DNA of 64,000 bases from Cryobacterium gelidum (lineage in GTDB: Bacteria; Actinomycetota; Actinomycetes; Actinomycetales; Microbacteriaceae): positions 248,373-312,372 of the forward strand of contig NZ_SOHL01000027.1 of NCBI RefSeq assembly GCF_004403985.1, in the 5' to 3' direction. Positions within the stretch are counted from its first letter, which is position 1. Every line of letters begins with the position of its first letter. This document shows, one piece after another, positions 33,417-41,491 of the stretch. The position numbers and the translations under genes are program-made. Below the pieces are notes generated by a model. It had not been told where the DNA came from. It searched no databases and saw nothing but the letters and a program-made list of their open reading frames with translations.

Positions 33417-35029
33417 GCGCGCTGCCGATCATCCATGAGGCCACGGAGTAACTCGGCCGTGCTGCGTGGGTCGCTCTGCGCGAGCGAGTCGATCTCGGCG
33501 CGACGGATGTCGGTGTCACTGGGTACGAAAGCCACGGTCGGAAGGACCCGCGTGGGGGTGTCGCTCCCCTGATTGAGGAACAGGGCGGCGGGTGAGGCGG
33601 TGACCGACAGCGGTGCCGTCGCTCCACCGAGCGCGGTCTGCATTTCGGTGAGATCGCCGATCTCAACCGATTCCCGGCTCTGGCGACGCGAGCGGCGCGC
33701 GTACAGAATGAGGCTGACGATGAGCGTGATGACGATGCCGGCGGTGATCACCGCCACCCGCAGAATCTCGGCGAACCGTTCGGCGGCTGTGGCATCCGCT
33801 GCCGCCTGCAGCGCGGCGGCAGCAGCAGCAGCGCCCGTGGTGTCAAACGCCATGACCTCCACGGTGACTGCGTCGCCGCGCACCGCGTCGATTCCGGCGG
33901 CCGAGGTGACGAGCGAGGTGATGTCGACCACATTGAGCTTGGCTGCGGCATCCGCGTCGACGGCAACGGAGACAGTTTGCCGGGTGATGGCTCCGGCCGG
34001 AATCGTGCGGCTCTCGGTCACCTTATTGACGGCGTTGTTGCGGGTGGTCGACTCGCTCGAGAACGTACCGTCTGTGGTGCCGTCGGCCACGGTGGCCGTG
34101 TTGGATCCGAGTACGCCGGCGGCGCTGCCCCCGGTTCCCGAATAGGTCTCGGTATCGACGGATTCGTTGAGGGCCGGAGTCTCGTTCGGGGCGGTGAACG
34201 ACTCTTCCACCCGTTCGGCTGATTCATAGCTCATATCGGCGGCAACGACCACGGTGGCGTTGCCGGCACCGACGACCTTGTCGAGCATGGCCTGCACGGC
34301 GGTGCGAACACGAGTTTCATAGTCGGAGGCCTGCTGATCGGCTCCTCCGGTAGCGCCGACGCCGACGGCCGAGAGTACGGCGCCGGTTGAGTCGACGACG
34401 GCCACGTCGGCCGCGGTCATTCCGTCGATCGAGGCGCTGGTTAGGTGCACGATCGCCTGCACCTGGTCGTTGGTGAGCGAAACGCCGTTTTGGGTTTCAA
34501 CGAAAACAGATGCCGTCGGGTCGTTCTTCTCCGACACGAACACGCTGTCTTCGGGAATCGCGAGCTGTACCGAGGCCATCTTGACGCCGTCGAGCGCGCC
34601 GATGGTCTTGGCAAGTTCGCCCTCGAGCGCGCGCTTGTAGGTGACCGACTGCTGAAACTCGCTCGAGGTGACACCCATGGTGTCGAGCAGGGAGTACCCC
34701 CCGGTGCTCGACGTGGGCAGGCCGATGGAGGCGGCCTTGATGCGTTCGTCGTAGACGTTCCCTTCGGGCACCAGAATGGTGGCGCCGCCGTCGGCCAGTT
34801 GGTAGTCCACGCCGTCGGTGCGCAGCTGTTCGACAATGCTGTTCGCGTCTTCGCCGCTGAGACCCGAGAAGAGGGGCGTGTACGCCGGCTTGGTGACCCA
34901 CATGCTGAGCGCGGCGATGCCGAGCACGAGCACGGCGACGCCGATGATGGCGACCGTACGCTGGGCGATGGTGAACTCGCGAATAGCGTTTCCGAAACGC
35001 TTGAAGGCGCTGGTGACTTGCCGGGGCAT
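33413..35029 (-). CDS. fliF: Flagellar MS-ring protein FliF
   Basis: 538 residues, two membrane helices at about residues 28-48 and 440-460, with the periplasmic ring-building domains between (LSGEDANSIVEQLRTDGVDY; ELAKTIGALDGVKMASVQLA) and a cytoplasmic FliG-binding tail. Follows fliE with a one-base overlap. Confidence 0.95.
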   Translation of the reverse strand: MPRQVTSAFKRFGNAIREFTIAQRTVAIIGVAVLVLGIAALSMWVTKPAYTPLFSGLSGEDANSIVEQLRTDGVDYQLADGGATILVPEGNVYDERIKAASIGLPTSSTGGYSLLDTMGVTSSEFQQSVTYKRALEGELAKTIGALDGVKMASVQLAIPEDSVFVSEKNDPTASVFVETQNGVSLTNDQVQAIVHLTSASIDGMTAADVAVVDSTGAVLSAVGVGATGGADQQASDYETRVRTAVQAMLDKVVGAGNATVVVAADMSYESAERVEESFTAPNETPALNESVDTETYSGTGGSAAGVLGSNTATVADGTTDGTFSSESTTRNNAVNKVTESRTIPAGAITRQTVSVAVDADAAAKLNVVDITSLVTSAAGIDAVRGDAVTVEVMAFDTTGAAAAAAALQAAADATAAERFAEILRVAVITAGIVITLIVSLILYARRSRRQSRESVEIGDLTEMQTALGGATAPLSVTASPAALFLNQGSDTPTRVLPTVAFVPSDTDIRRAEIDSLAQSDPRSTAELLRGLMDDRQRA

Positions 35030-35343
35030 CAGGCTTGCATCCTCATGATCTCGTTGAACGCGTCGACGCCCTTGTTACGTATGGCGGCGACGAGCTCCAT
35101 GGTGACCTGCGCGCGGGTAGACGCGATCGTGGCGGTGTGAATGTCGTTGAGGTCACCGGTGACGGCTTGAATAGCCAGGGCGTTCGAGGTTCCCTGCAGC
35201 TGCTGCAGGTTGTCGATGGCGCCCGAGAGAGCGGTGCCGAAGCCGGAGCCGTCGGTGCGCTGCGTGGCGGTCGTGGCCGAGCTGCCCATGACACCCGAGA
35301 GCGAGGTCGTGGCGGCTGTTGCGTTGATAGCGCTGAGTGGCAT
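35029..35343 (-). CDS. fliE: Flagellar hook-basal body protein FliE
   Basis: Rod adapter between the MS ring and proximal rod, 104 residues of normal length. C-terminal ATIASTRAQVTMELVAAIRN and VDAFNEIMRMQ are typical. One-base overlap with flgC and fliF. Confidence 0.92.
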   Translation of the reverse strand: MPLSAINATAATTSLSGVMGSSATTATQRTDGSGFGTALSGAIDNLQQLQGTSNALAIQAVTGDLNDIHTATIASTRAQVTMELVAAIRNKGVDAFNEIMRMQA

Positions 35344-35729
35344 CAGCCACGTCCGATCTGTAGTGCGGCTTCGTAGGCGGTCTTGGCCCGGTCGACGACG
35401 GCGGCGTTGGCCTGGTAGCCACGTTGGGCCATGATGAGGTTGCCCATCTGCTTGGCCATATCAATTTCGGGGTAGCGCACATAACCATCGGCATCGGCCA
35501 GCGGATGCTCCGGCTCGTACACGAGGGTTCCCTCGGCCCTGCCGAACGCCGCACTCGCGCTGGCACCGACGTTGCCGGCACCTTCCTGCGCCACGATGTA
35601 ACGTTCTTGAAAGACGGCGTTGTCGGTCGCTGTGGCGGTGTTGGCGTTGGCGAGGTTGTCGGCGATGGCGTCGAGCCACTTGCGGTGCAGGGTCATTCCA
35701 TTGCCGGCGATGCCGATAGCGTCGACCAT
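35343..35729 (-). CDS. flgC: Flagellar proximal rod protein FlgC
   Basis: 128 residues: GNGMTLHRKWLDAIADNLAN (N-terminal rod motif) and YPEIDMAKQMGNLIMAQRGY (C-terminal rod motif). Normal length. One-base overlap with flgB. Confidence 0.94.
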   Translation of the reverse strand: MVDAIGIAGNGMTLHRKWLDAIADNLANANTATATDNAVFQERYIVAQEGAGNVGASASAAFGRAEGTLVYEPEHPLADADGYVRYPEIDMAKQMGNLIMAQRGYQANAAVVDRAKTAYEAALQIGRG

Positions 35730-36070
35730 CAGGCGGTCTTCATTGCGGCGCGAATCGACGAGACCGGGCCCTCGACCGCCTTGGCCGCGAACTGGTAGCG
35801 CAGCAAAGCGTCGATGTTGGCGAGGGTCTCGGTGTCGAGGTTCACGTTGTTGCCGTTGAGCAGCGTCGGTTCGAGTGAGCGCTCGGTCGTGGCGGCCGAA
35901 ACACCGTTGCCGTCAGCCACCGATTTGGCCAGGGCATTCTCGAACGAGACGACCTTGGCGTGGTAGTCGGGGGTGTTAATGTTGGCGATGTTGCTCGCGA
36001 TGGTGCGCTGGCGCAGTGCGAGGCCGTCCAGGGCGCTCGTGAGGGCCAGGGAGGTCACGGAATCCAGCAT
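35729..36070 (-). CDS. flgB: Flagellar proximal rod protein FlgB
   Basis: 113 residues from the ATG at 36070; a TTG nine codons earlier is possible but less likely. ALRQRTIASNIANINTPDYH is the rod signature. First gene of a 12-gene block to flgE, with a FliA-type promoter 76 bases upstream. Confidence 0.93.
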   Translation of the reverse strand: MLDSVTSLALTSALDGLALRQRTIASNIANINTPDYHAKVVSFENALAKSVADGNGVSAATTERSLEPTLLNGNNVNLDTETLANIDALLRYQFAAKAVEGPVSSIRAAMKTA

Positions 36071-36145
36071 GAGTACCCGCTTCGTCGACAAAGACAAGAC
36101 GGCCGATCCGTGGCCCGGTGATGAGCAATCCGTGCTCAGTCCTTG

Positions 36146-36173
36146 CTATCGACCATCCCGACAGAAGCGTTAG
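36146..36173 (-). promoter_or_regulatory. FliA-type promoter of the flgB operon
   Basis: Minus strand: CTAAC, 15 bases, GTCGATAG. Identical boxes and spacing to the fliC promoter. It lies in the gap between fliT-like (stop 36248) and flgB (start 36070), the expected place for a promoter. Confidence 0.7.
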
Positions 36174-36247
36174 GAGTTTGCAGGAACATTTCCCAAAATT
36201 GTTGCGCTACGGTGCGTTGCCAGTGTTTCACTACCCTCAGACGGGGG

Positions 36248-36586
36248 TCAACCGTTCACATCCAAATAAACAGATGCCCGGGCGTCGCGCTCCGGAGGCA
36301 CCGACCGCACCGCCGTGAGGTGCTTGCGGGTGAGGCTGCGGGCCTGTTCCAGCTGGCCGATTAGTTTCTGCTGGTTGGTGAGCAGATCCTGTGCCCTCTC
36401 GGCGAAGTCCACCGGCAGGAGCCCAAGCGCAACGGGCGGTGTCCAGGCGGTCAGGGGCTCGGGGGCTCCCCCAGCACCTGCCGGGCCCATCGACCGGGCA
36501 GCGGTGTCGAGCGACAGTTCGAGCGCGTCGAGCGCACCCGCCCATGCGGCGCGGGTGGCGGCATCCGTTGTGGCGGTCTTAGCCAA
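36248..36586 (-). CDS. FliT-like flagellar chaperone
   Basis: About 112 residues, helical and Ala/Leu rich, with AERAQDLLTNQQKLIGQLEQ and the C-terminal DARASVYLDVNG. Small proteins with this ending follow fliS in actinobacterial flagellar operons and occupy the FliT position. The start is uncertain: a TTG at 36586 overlapping the fliS stop fits best, because residues upstream in this frame are a shadow of fliS. Function (FliD chaperone) is inferred from location. Confidence 0.6.
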   Translation of the reverse strand: MAKTATTDAATRAAWAGALDALELSLDTAARSMGPAGAGGAPEPLTAWTPPVALGLLPVDFAERAQDLLTNQQKLIGQLEQARSLTRKHLTAVRSVPPERDARASVYLDVNG

Positions 36587-37016
36587 TGCCGAGCTCGCCG
36601 CTTCGGCGGGCGGCCGGCGCCGGCGCGGCCGGCAACAGCTCGGCCGCTTCGTGCCAGGTGAGGCGCAACGGTTCGAGCAGGGCGATGCACTCGCGGGTGC
36701 GGGTCGCGTCGCGAAAAGAATTGGCGCTGACCATGGCGGTCGAGACGTAGGTGTAGAGCGAGAAGAGTCCTTCGCCGCCGTCCCAGGCTTCAACGTTGAG
36801 CGAGGTGCTGAGCTCTGACACGATGGCCTGGGCGTGAATCAGGTTGTCCGACGCCATCTGCCAGTCCTGGCGTTGCTGGGCCGCTTCGGCGCGGTTCAGG
36901 TCGAGCAAGAGGCGGTCGTAGAGCATCGTGAGAAGCCGAACCGGGGTGGCCGAGAGCACGGCATCGCGGTTGTAGCGCGAGCGCTGGGCGTTGGTTCCCA
37001 TTGTCATAGTCATCAT
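36579..37016 (-). CDS. fliS: Flagellin export chaperone FliS
   Basis: Binds flagellin and delivers it to FlhA. 145 residues: RSRYNRDAVLSATPVRLLTM and LYDRLLLDLNRAEAAQQRQD carry the family signature; GLFSLYTYVSTAMVSANSFR follows. The C-terminal 20 residues are Ala/Pro rich. ATGA overlap with fliD. FliS can also modulate the flagellin pool that FliW senses. Confidence 0.93.
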   Translation of the reverse strand: MMTMTMGTNAQRSRYNRDAVLSATPVRLLTMLYDRLLLDLNRAEAAQQRQDWQMASDNLIHAQAIVSELSTSLNVEAWDGGEGLFSLYTYVSTAMVSANSFRDATRTRECIALLEPLRLTWHEAAELLPAAPAPAARRSGELGIG

Positions 37017-38368
37017 TTTCCGTTCGCGCTGTTGAGGCCACTCACCTGGGCGGTGAGCCAGGCGGACTGGGCGTTCATGTTGCTGAGCTGTACTTCCATC
37101 GCGGCGTAGGTGCGTTCCAGGGTAGACCGGCGCGATGCCAGTCGAAGGTCCCAGCTGTCGATCTGAGTGCCGAGGCTCTTCACGAGAGACTCCTGCCCGG
37201 TGATCTTCGACGTGATCATGCCGTCGTGCTTGTCGGAGGCGTTCTCCGCCGCTGCCCCCACGCGCGCGGCGATCTCGATCAGCACGCCCTTGACATAGTC
37301 GGGGTCCTTGGCCATCGCGGCGGCGAACTTGACTGAATCAAATTCGAGCGTGCCGGACTTCGTGATGCTGATGCCAATTTGCGACGGAGAGTTGCCGCCG
37401 ACCGGGGCCGAGGCCGCGTTCAAAATGGACTGCTTCACGTCGCGCACGGTGCTGTCTCCAGTGAAGACCCCCGCCGACAGCACGGCTTTCCCGGTGGAAT
37501 CCGTGCTGTTGACCACGGCGGATTTCGTCGAGATGAGAGCAAAGACCCCGTTGAGCGCGCTCACCAGGTCAGAAGCGATGGTGCTCACCGCGGCATCGTT
37601 GCGGGTGACGCTCACGGTCACCGGTTCGGTTGACACAGCGGATGCCGTCACCGAGACTCCCGGCAGCAGGTCCCTAAAGGTGTTGGTCGCCGAGGTGATC
37701 GTCTGCTGGGCGCCGGTATTGGCCCAGAGCCGCACCGAGGCATCCTGCGCGCCCTTGATTTCGGTCATCGTTGGATCGGTCGCCGGATCGGACGGGTCGA
37801 AGGTGAAGGTGAATGCGCTGGAGACGCCGGTCGACGTCGCGGTGAATTGCAGGCGATAGAGGGCGTTGCCGCTGGCGTCCGTGCCGGCGGCCACCTTCAC
37901 CGCTTTCACGCCGGCATCGGAGGCATTCACGGCCGTGATGACGTCGTCCAGGCTCGACGACCCGGCAGAAATGACGGTGGCCTTGCCCGACGCGGTGTTG
38001 GTGATCGAGAAGTTGGAACCGGGCCAGGCAGCTACCGCGCTCGAGACCGATACCTGGCCCTGAGCGAGCTTGTCGACGACGATGTCGATCTCGCCGCCGG
38101 TAGCGGTTGCCCCGGCCGAAACGGTGACGCCCGGGGAGCTGCTCTTCGCCGAGTAGAGGTCGAGCGCGTCGGGAGTGGTCGCCTTCGCGACGAGGGTGGC
38201 GAGTGAGGCGATCGAGGTATTCAACCCCTGGAGCGCCGTTACCAGGGTGTTCGAGCTGGTAACCCTGGCCTTCAGCTGATTCTGTGGGCCGGCTTCGAGG
38301 GTCATCAGCGAGTTGATGAGCGACGTGGTGTCCAGGCCGCTGATCAGGCCATCGACTGCGAGAGACAT
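37013..38368 (-). CDS. fliD: Flagellar filament cap protein FliD
   Basis: 451 residues from MSLAVDGLISGLDTTSLINS, with AGAAGG upstream of the ATG at 38368; the longer frame is rejected. The N-terminal conserved region, central variable domain and C-terminal coiled segment (YAAMEVQLSNMNAQSAWLTA) are all present. No FliA-type promoter was found before it; a terminator separates it from fliC. Confidence 0.93.
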   Translation of the reverse strand: MSLAVDGLISGLDTTSLINSLMTLEAGPQNQLKARVTSSNTLVTALQGLNTSIASLATLVAKATTPDALDLYSAKSSSPGVTVSAGATATGGEIDIVVDKLAQGQVSVSSAVAAWPGSNFSITNTASGKATVISAGSSSLDDVITAVNASDAGVKAVKVAAGTDASGNALYRLQFTATSTGVSSAFTFTFDPSDPATDPTMTEIKGAQDASVRLWANTGAQQTITSATNTFRDLLPGVSVTASAVSTEPVTVSVTRNDAAVSTIASDLVSALNGVFALISTKSAVVNSTDSTGKAVLSAGVFTGDSTVRDVKQSILNAASAPVGGNSPSQIGISITKSGTLEFDSVKFAAAMAKDPDYVKGVLIEIAARVGAAAENASDKHDGMITSKITGQESLVKSLGTQIDSWDLRLASRRSTLERTYAAMEVQLSNMNAQSAWLTAQVSGLNSANGK

Positions 38369-38433
38369 GACGTGACCTTCTCTTGGTTTGTACTCTGGTG
38401 CATCCTGATAAAGCGGATGTTCGTGCATGTGTG

Positions 38434-38481
38434 AAAAAGCCTGGCGACAGCCGAGGCGCGTGTCCAGAATGCGCCTCGGCT
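38434..38481 (-). terminator. Rho-independent terminator after fliC
   Basis: Perfect 11-bp stem AGCCGAGGCGC / GCGCCTCGGCT with an 11-nt loop, 50 bases after the fliC stop. On the minus strand a TTTTT run follows ten bases after the stem. It would limit read-through from the highly expressed flagellin gene into fliD. Confidence 0.75.
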
Positions 38482-38530
38482 GCCACCAAGCTCAGATCAG
38501 GATCGATCTGGTCAAGCTGTTGAGCTGGTG

Positions 38531-39664
38531 TTACTGGAGCAGCTGCAGAACGCCCGAGTTGCTCTGGTTGGCCTGCGCGAGCATGGCGGTACCGGCCTGC
38601 GACAGGATGTTCGCCCGGGTGTACTTGACCATTTCCTCGGCCATGTCGGTGTCGCGAATACGCGAACCGGCAGCGGTGAGGTTCTCCTTGGAGACGGCCA
38701 GGTTCTTGATGACGCTCTCGAACCGGTTCTGGTTGGCACCTAGGTCAGCGCGAGCGGCGGAGACCTTGGCCAGTTGCGTATCAATTGCCACGAGGGAAGC
38801 CTTCGCTGCAGCCGAGGAGTCGAAACCGAGGGTGGTTGAGATGTTGCTGGTCGTCACCGCGGTGTCATAAGTTCCTGCCGTGGCTCCTTCCTGCTTGATT
38901 GAAATGGCCGTTGCACCGGCGGCCTTGGACGTCACCACGAGATCGCCAGCAGTATTCGTTGATGCAGAGAAGTTCTGCGCGAAGCTGGTGTTGGCGTTCA
39001 AGTTCGTAGCGACTCCCGCGTTACTGGTCGGTGCTGTGGTGGGAGCGGCAACCGTCACGACAGCTCCGCCCTGAGTGAACTGAAACCCCTTTGCATAGTT
39101 CACGGTAGTGGCCGACACCGACTGCGACGTTGTAACGCCGAAATTCAAGGCGCTAACTACGTCCGAGACCTTCGCTTGGCTCAGGTTGACGGCGATCTGG
39201 CTATTGTCATCACCGTTCGCGCCGACCTGAAAAGTCAAAGTCTTTCCGGTCAACAACTGCGTGCCGTTGAAGTTGGTCGACTCACCGATTCGAGTAAGTT
39301 CAGTCGTGAGCGCCTTGACCTCGGTCTTGATAGCGTCGCGGGAAGCGATATTGTTCGAGTCATTGCCCGCTTGTACGGCGAGGTCGCGAACACGCTGCAA
39401 AATCGAAGTGACCTCGTTCAGCGATCCTTCAGCGGTCTGCAGAACGCTGATGCCGTCCTGAGCGTTGCGGCTGGCGACCGTGAGGCCACCGACCTGCGAC
39501 TTCAGGCCTTCGGAAACGGTGAGTCCGGCTGCGTCATCCGCTGCACGGTTGATGCGAAGACCACTGGAGAGCTTCTCCAGCGACTTCGACAGGTCGTTCT
39601 GTGTTGTTGCCAGGTTGCGGTAAGCGTTGTTCGCCGCAATGTTGGTGTTTACCTGCATGCCCAT
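38531..39664 (-). CDS. fliC: Flagellin
   Basis: Filament subunit, 377 residues. N-terminal D0/D1: NTNIAANNAYRNLATTQNDL, then LRINRAADDAAGLTVSEG. C-terminal D1/D0: DTDMAEEMVKYTRANILSQA, ending AQANQSNSGVLQLLQ. The central variable region is about 130 residues. ATG at 39664 follows GGAGG with seven-base spacing. It stands alone with its own promoter, a structured leader and a terminator, as expected for a strongly expressed, post-transcriptionally controlled gene. Confidence 0.96.
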   Translation of the reverse strand: MGMQVNTNIAANNAYRNLATTQNDLSKSLEKLSSGLRINRAADDAAGLTVSEGLKSQVGGLTVASRNAQDGISVLQTAEGSLNEVTSILQRVRDLAVQAGNDSNNIASRDAIKTEVKALTTELTRIGESTNFNGTQLLTGKTLTFQVGANGDDNSQIAVNLSQAKVSDVVSALNFGVTTSQSVSATTVNYAKGFQFTQGGAVVTVAAPTTAPTSNAGVATNLNANTSFAQNFSASTNTAGDLVVTSKAAGATAISIKQEGATAGTYDTAVTTSNISTTLGFDSSAAAKASLVAIDTQLAKVSAARADLGANQNRFESVIKNLAVSKENLTAAGSRIRDTDMAEEMVKYTRANILSQAGTAMLAQANQSNSGVLQLLQ

Positions 39665-39695
39665 GATGAATCCTCCGTGATTGGGTCAAAGTACG

Positions 39696-39715
39696 CCGGC
39701 CCATCCGTGGGCCAG
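39696..39715 (-). promoter_or_regulatory. Leader hairpin of fliC with GGA hexaloop, likely CsrA site
   Basis: On the mRNA: stem CUGGCCC / GGGCCGG (seven pairs, one G-U) closing the hexaloop ACGGAU. This is the A-N-GGA-N loop preferred by CsrA. A second GGA lies in the ribosome binding site (CACGGAGG) 20 bases further down, as in the two-site hag leader of Bacillus subtilis. The predicted transcript start lies only a few bases before the stem. Confidence 0.7.
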
Positions 39716-39724
39716 CACCATGAG

Positions 39725-39752
39725 CTATCGACCGATTGCGATAGCGGGTTAG
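39725..39752 (-). promoter_or_regulatory. FliA-type promoter of fliC
   Basis: Minus strand: CTAAC, 15 bases, GTCGATAG. It matches the general FliA/SigD pattern (TAAA-N15-GCCGATAA) and is the same as the flgB site. The spacer plus -10 contains an inverted repeat CTATCG/CGATAG. The rest of 39753-39940 carries no credible coding frame. Confidence 0.72.
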
Positions 39753-39940
39753 AAATCTGGATGAACTGATTTCGTGAAAGCGGGGAAACGAGGCGACTCG
39801 CACCCTAACTGTCTGACCACAGAAATGACCGCTACAGGAGTGCGCGGCTGCCCTCGTAAAAGGCAGTCGAGCAAGCCCGCAACGGTCTGTACTGAGCGAC
39901 GCAACGATGGCGGTACCCGCTGTCCTAATCGCGGAAACGA

Positions 39941-40297
39941 CTATTCGGCGGGGCGCAGCAGCTGCAGCACGTCGGAGTTCGACTGGTTGGCCTGGGCGGA
40001 GACCGCGGTGACCGGCTGGGTGAGGATGCTCACGCGGGTGAGGTCCACCATCTGCTCGGCCATGGCGTTGTTGGTCAGGCGGGATGCGGCGGCGAGGGTG
40101 TTCTCGGCCGAAACCGCACGGGTCTTGCCCTCGAAATTGACGCTGTCGGCTATGACGGCCGGCTCCGTGTCGGCCGGTTCGGTGGAGGCGAGTCCACTCG
40201 TAATAGCTACGGTTGGCTGCGTCAGCCGAGTCTGTGTCGCGGCCAGCGTGCGATACGCGTCTGACGCTGAGGTGTTGGTGTTGATCTGCATGCTCAT
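39941..40297 (-). CDS. Miniature flagellin with the core deleted
   Basis: 118 residues starting MSMQINTNTSASDAYRTLAA and ending LTQPVTAVSAQANQSNSDVL plus QLLRPAE. Both ends align with FliC, including the start Met-x-Met-Gln and the NNAMAEQMVDLTRVSILTQP segment, but about 250 central residues of D1/D2/D3 are missing and the N-terminal RINRAADDAAG segment is replaced by a Thr/Glu/Pro stretch. The frame is open throughout. It has the same hairpin leader as fliC but no recognisable FliA-type promoter; it follows fliA by 68 bases and may be cotranscribed. It could be a decaying paralogue, or a small secreted or regulatory protein able to bind FliW or FliS. Confidence 0.6.
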   Translation of the reverse strand: MSMQINTNTSASDAYRTLAATQTRLTQPTVAITSGLASTEPADTEPAVIADSVNFEGKTRAVSAENTLAAASRLTNNAMAEQMVDLTRVSILTQPVTAVSAQANQSNSDVLQLLRPAE

Positions 40298-40325
40298 AAT
40301 GGTTTCTTCCGTGAGGTGGTGCGAA

Positions 40326-40347
40326 GCTGGCCCATCCATGGGCCAGC
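40326..40347 (-). promoter_or_regulatory. Leader hairpin of the mini-flagellin with GGA hexaloop
   Basis: Perfect eight-pair stem GCUGGCCC / GGGCCAGC closing AUGGAU, 28 bases before the ATG. It is nearly identical to the fliC leader hairpin, including position, and the downstream CACGGA at the ribosome binding site is also shared. The stem is, if anything, stronger than in fliC, where one pair is G-U. Confidence 0.68.
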
Positions 40348-40365
40348 GGAAAGATTACTGCACAG

Positions 40366-41196
40366 TCAGGAGACTGCGCGTTCCTTGTTGTCGAGGTGCA
40401 GGTGATCGGCGGCACGAGTCATTCCCACCGTGGCGAGTTCGGCGAGGCGAGCGAGGTAGGCCCCTTGGCGGGCCGGAGCAATGCGCGATTGCGGTTGATA
40501 CAAGGCCGCGGTCTCGGCCTCATCGGCGTAGTGCGTGTTGAGTCCGTCGCGCAGCAGCCGGATGGCCTCGGCCCGCATTTGTGAGACGGCCGAGTGCGTG
40601 GTGCCGAGCTCGGCGGCGATGTCCTTGACCGGGCGATCGTCGAAGTAGATCTGCTCGACGATGGCACGCATCTTTTCGGGCAGGGCCGTGATGGCCGCCC
40701 GCAGGTAGACGAGGCGTTCGGTGGAGAGCAGCGATTCTTCGGGCATGGCAGTGTCGGCCACGAGAAACTCGGCGGTCGTGTCGTCGAGGGCCGACAGGGT
40801 GCGGGCTGCGTCGGCCAGGCCAGCCGCGGCCGTCTCGCGGTCGACGCCGAGGGCGGCGGCGATCTCGTTCACGTTCGGAGTGCGTCCGAGCGATGCCGCG
40901 AGGGTCTCCTGCACGGCCAGGGTTTCTTTGATGCGGCGACGGGCTGAGCGGGTGGCCCAGTCGCTCGAGCGCATCTCGTCGGCGAAAGCGCCAATGATGC
41001 GACGGCGGGCGAAGGCTCCGAAGGGAACCCCGAGGGCAGGGTTGAAGGCATCCGCTGATGTGATCAAGGCCACAGCGCCGGCCGACGCCAGATCGTCGCG
41101 CGACAGGTGGCGCGCCTTGGCCCAGAGTTCCGAGACGAGGTAGCCGACCAGCGGCAGGTTTTCGACGACGAGGGCGTTGCGATCTGCTCGATTCAC
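40366..41196 (-). CDS. fliA: Flagellar/WhiG-type RNA polymerase sigma factor
   Basis: 276 residues from the GTG at 41196, preceded by GGGGGG. Sigma region 2: VVENLPLVGYLVSELWAKAR and DLASAGAVALITSADAFNP (aspartate-rich loop), then FGAFARRRIIGAFADEMRSS. Region 3 includes GRTPNVNEIAAALGV. Region 4 is LPEKMRAIVEQIYFDDRPVK followed by DIAAELGTTHSAVSQMRAEA. The C-terminal 50 residues are an extension. No FliA-type site precedes it, so it is probably under another sigma factor; no flgM-like anti-sigma gene was found in the window. Confidence 0.9.
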   Translation of the reverse strand: MNRADRNALVVENLPLVGYLVSELWAKARHLSRDDLASAGAVALITSADAFNPALGVPFGAFARRRIIGAFADEMRSSDWATRSARRRIKETLAVQETLAASLGRTPNVNEIAAALGVDRETAAAGLADAARTLSALDDTTAEFLVADTAMPEESLLSTERLVYLRAAITALPEKMRAIVEQIYFDDRPVKDIAAELGTTHSAVSQMRAEAIRLLRDGLNTHYADEAETAALYQPQSRIAPARQGAYLARLAELATVGMTRAADHLHLDNKERAVS

Positions 41197-41391
41197 TGCA
41201 ACCCCCCGAACCTTGGCTGACCCCATTCACGGTGTGTGCTGTTCACCCCCGCGCGAGGCACAACAGCCTCGCTAATAAGCTACCCCCAGAGGTGGGTAAA
41301 TGGGTACCAAAACAAGATCCATTTGCAACATTTGGGTCCTATCTTTAGGGGACACCCGCAGTCATCGCGGCAACATTGCGGCAAGAATTTG
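41197..41391. other. Intergenic region between divergent fliA and flgN
   Basis: No credible gene. It is less GC-rich than its surroundings at about 41260-41350, so it probably holds the fliA promoter. An inverted repeat CGAGGC/GCCTCG lies near 41254-41271. I could not assign a specific -35/-10 pair for fliA. Confidence 0.4.
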
Positions 41392-41419
41392 CTAACCGAG
41401 CGGTTATTCATGCCGATAG
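41392..41419 (+). promoter_or_regulatory. FliA-type promoter of flgN-flgK-flgL-fliW
   Basis: CTAAC, 15 bases, GCCGATAG, 72 bases before the flgN ATG. Closest of the four sites to the classical FliA -10 GCCGATAA. Confidence 0.7.
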
Positions 41420-41491
41420 TGGCTACGAATCGGCTGGAGTGCGCGCGCCCGTGTGGCATCGGCCGAGACAGGAATGGTGAACGGAGGAGTC

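Noticed and set aside
39774..40541. 255-codon plus-strand frame across the mini-flagellin region
   Set aside because: It spans an intergenic region, the mini-flagellin and the end of fliA; composition is Arg/Cys rich and has no ribosome binding site or family similarity.
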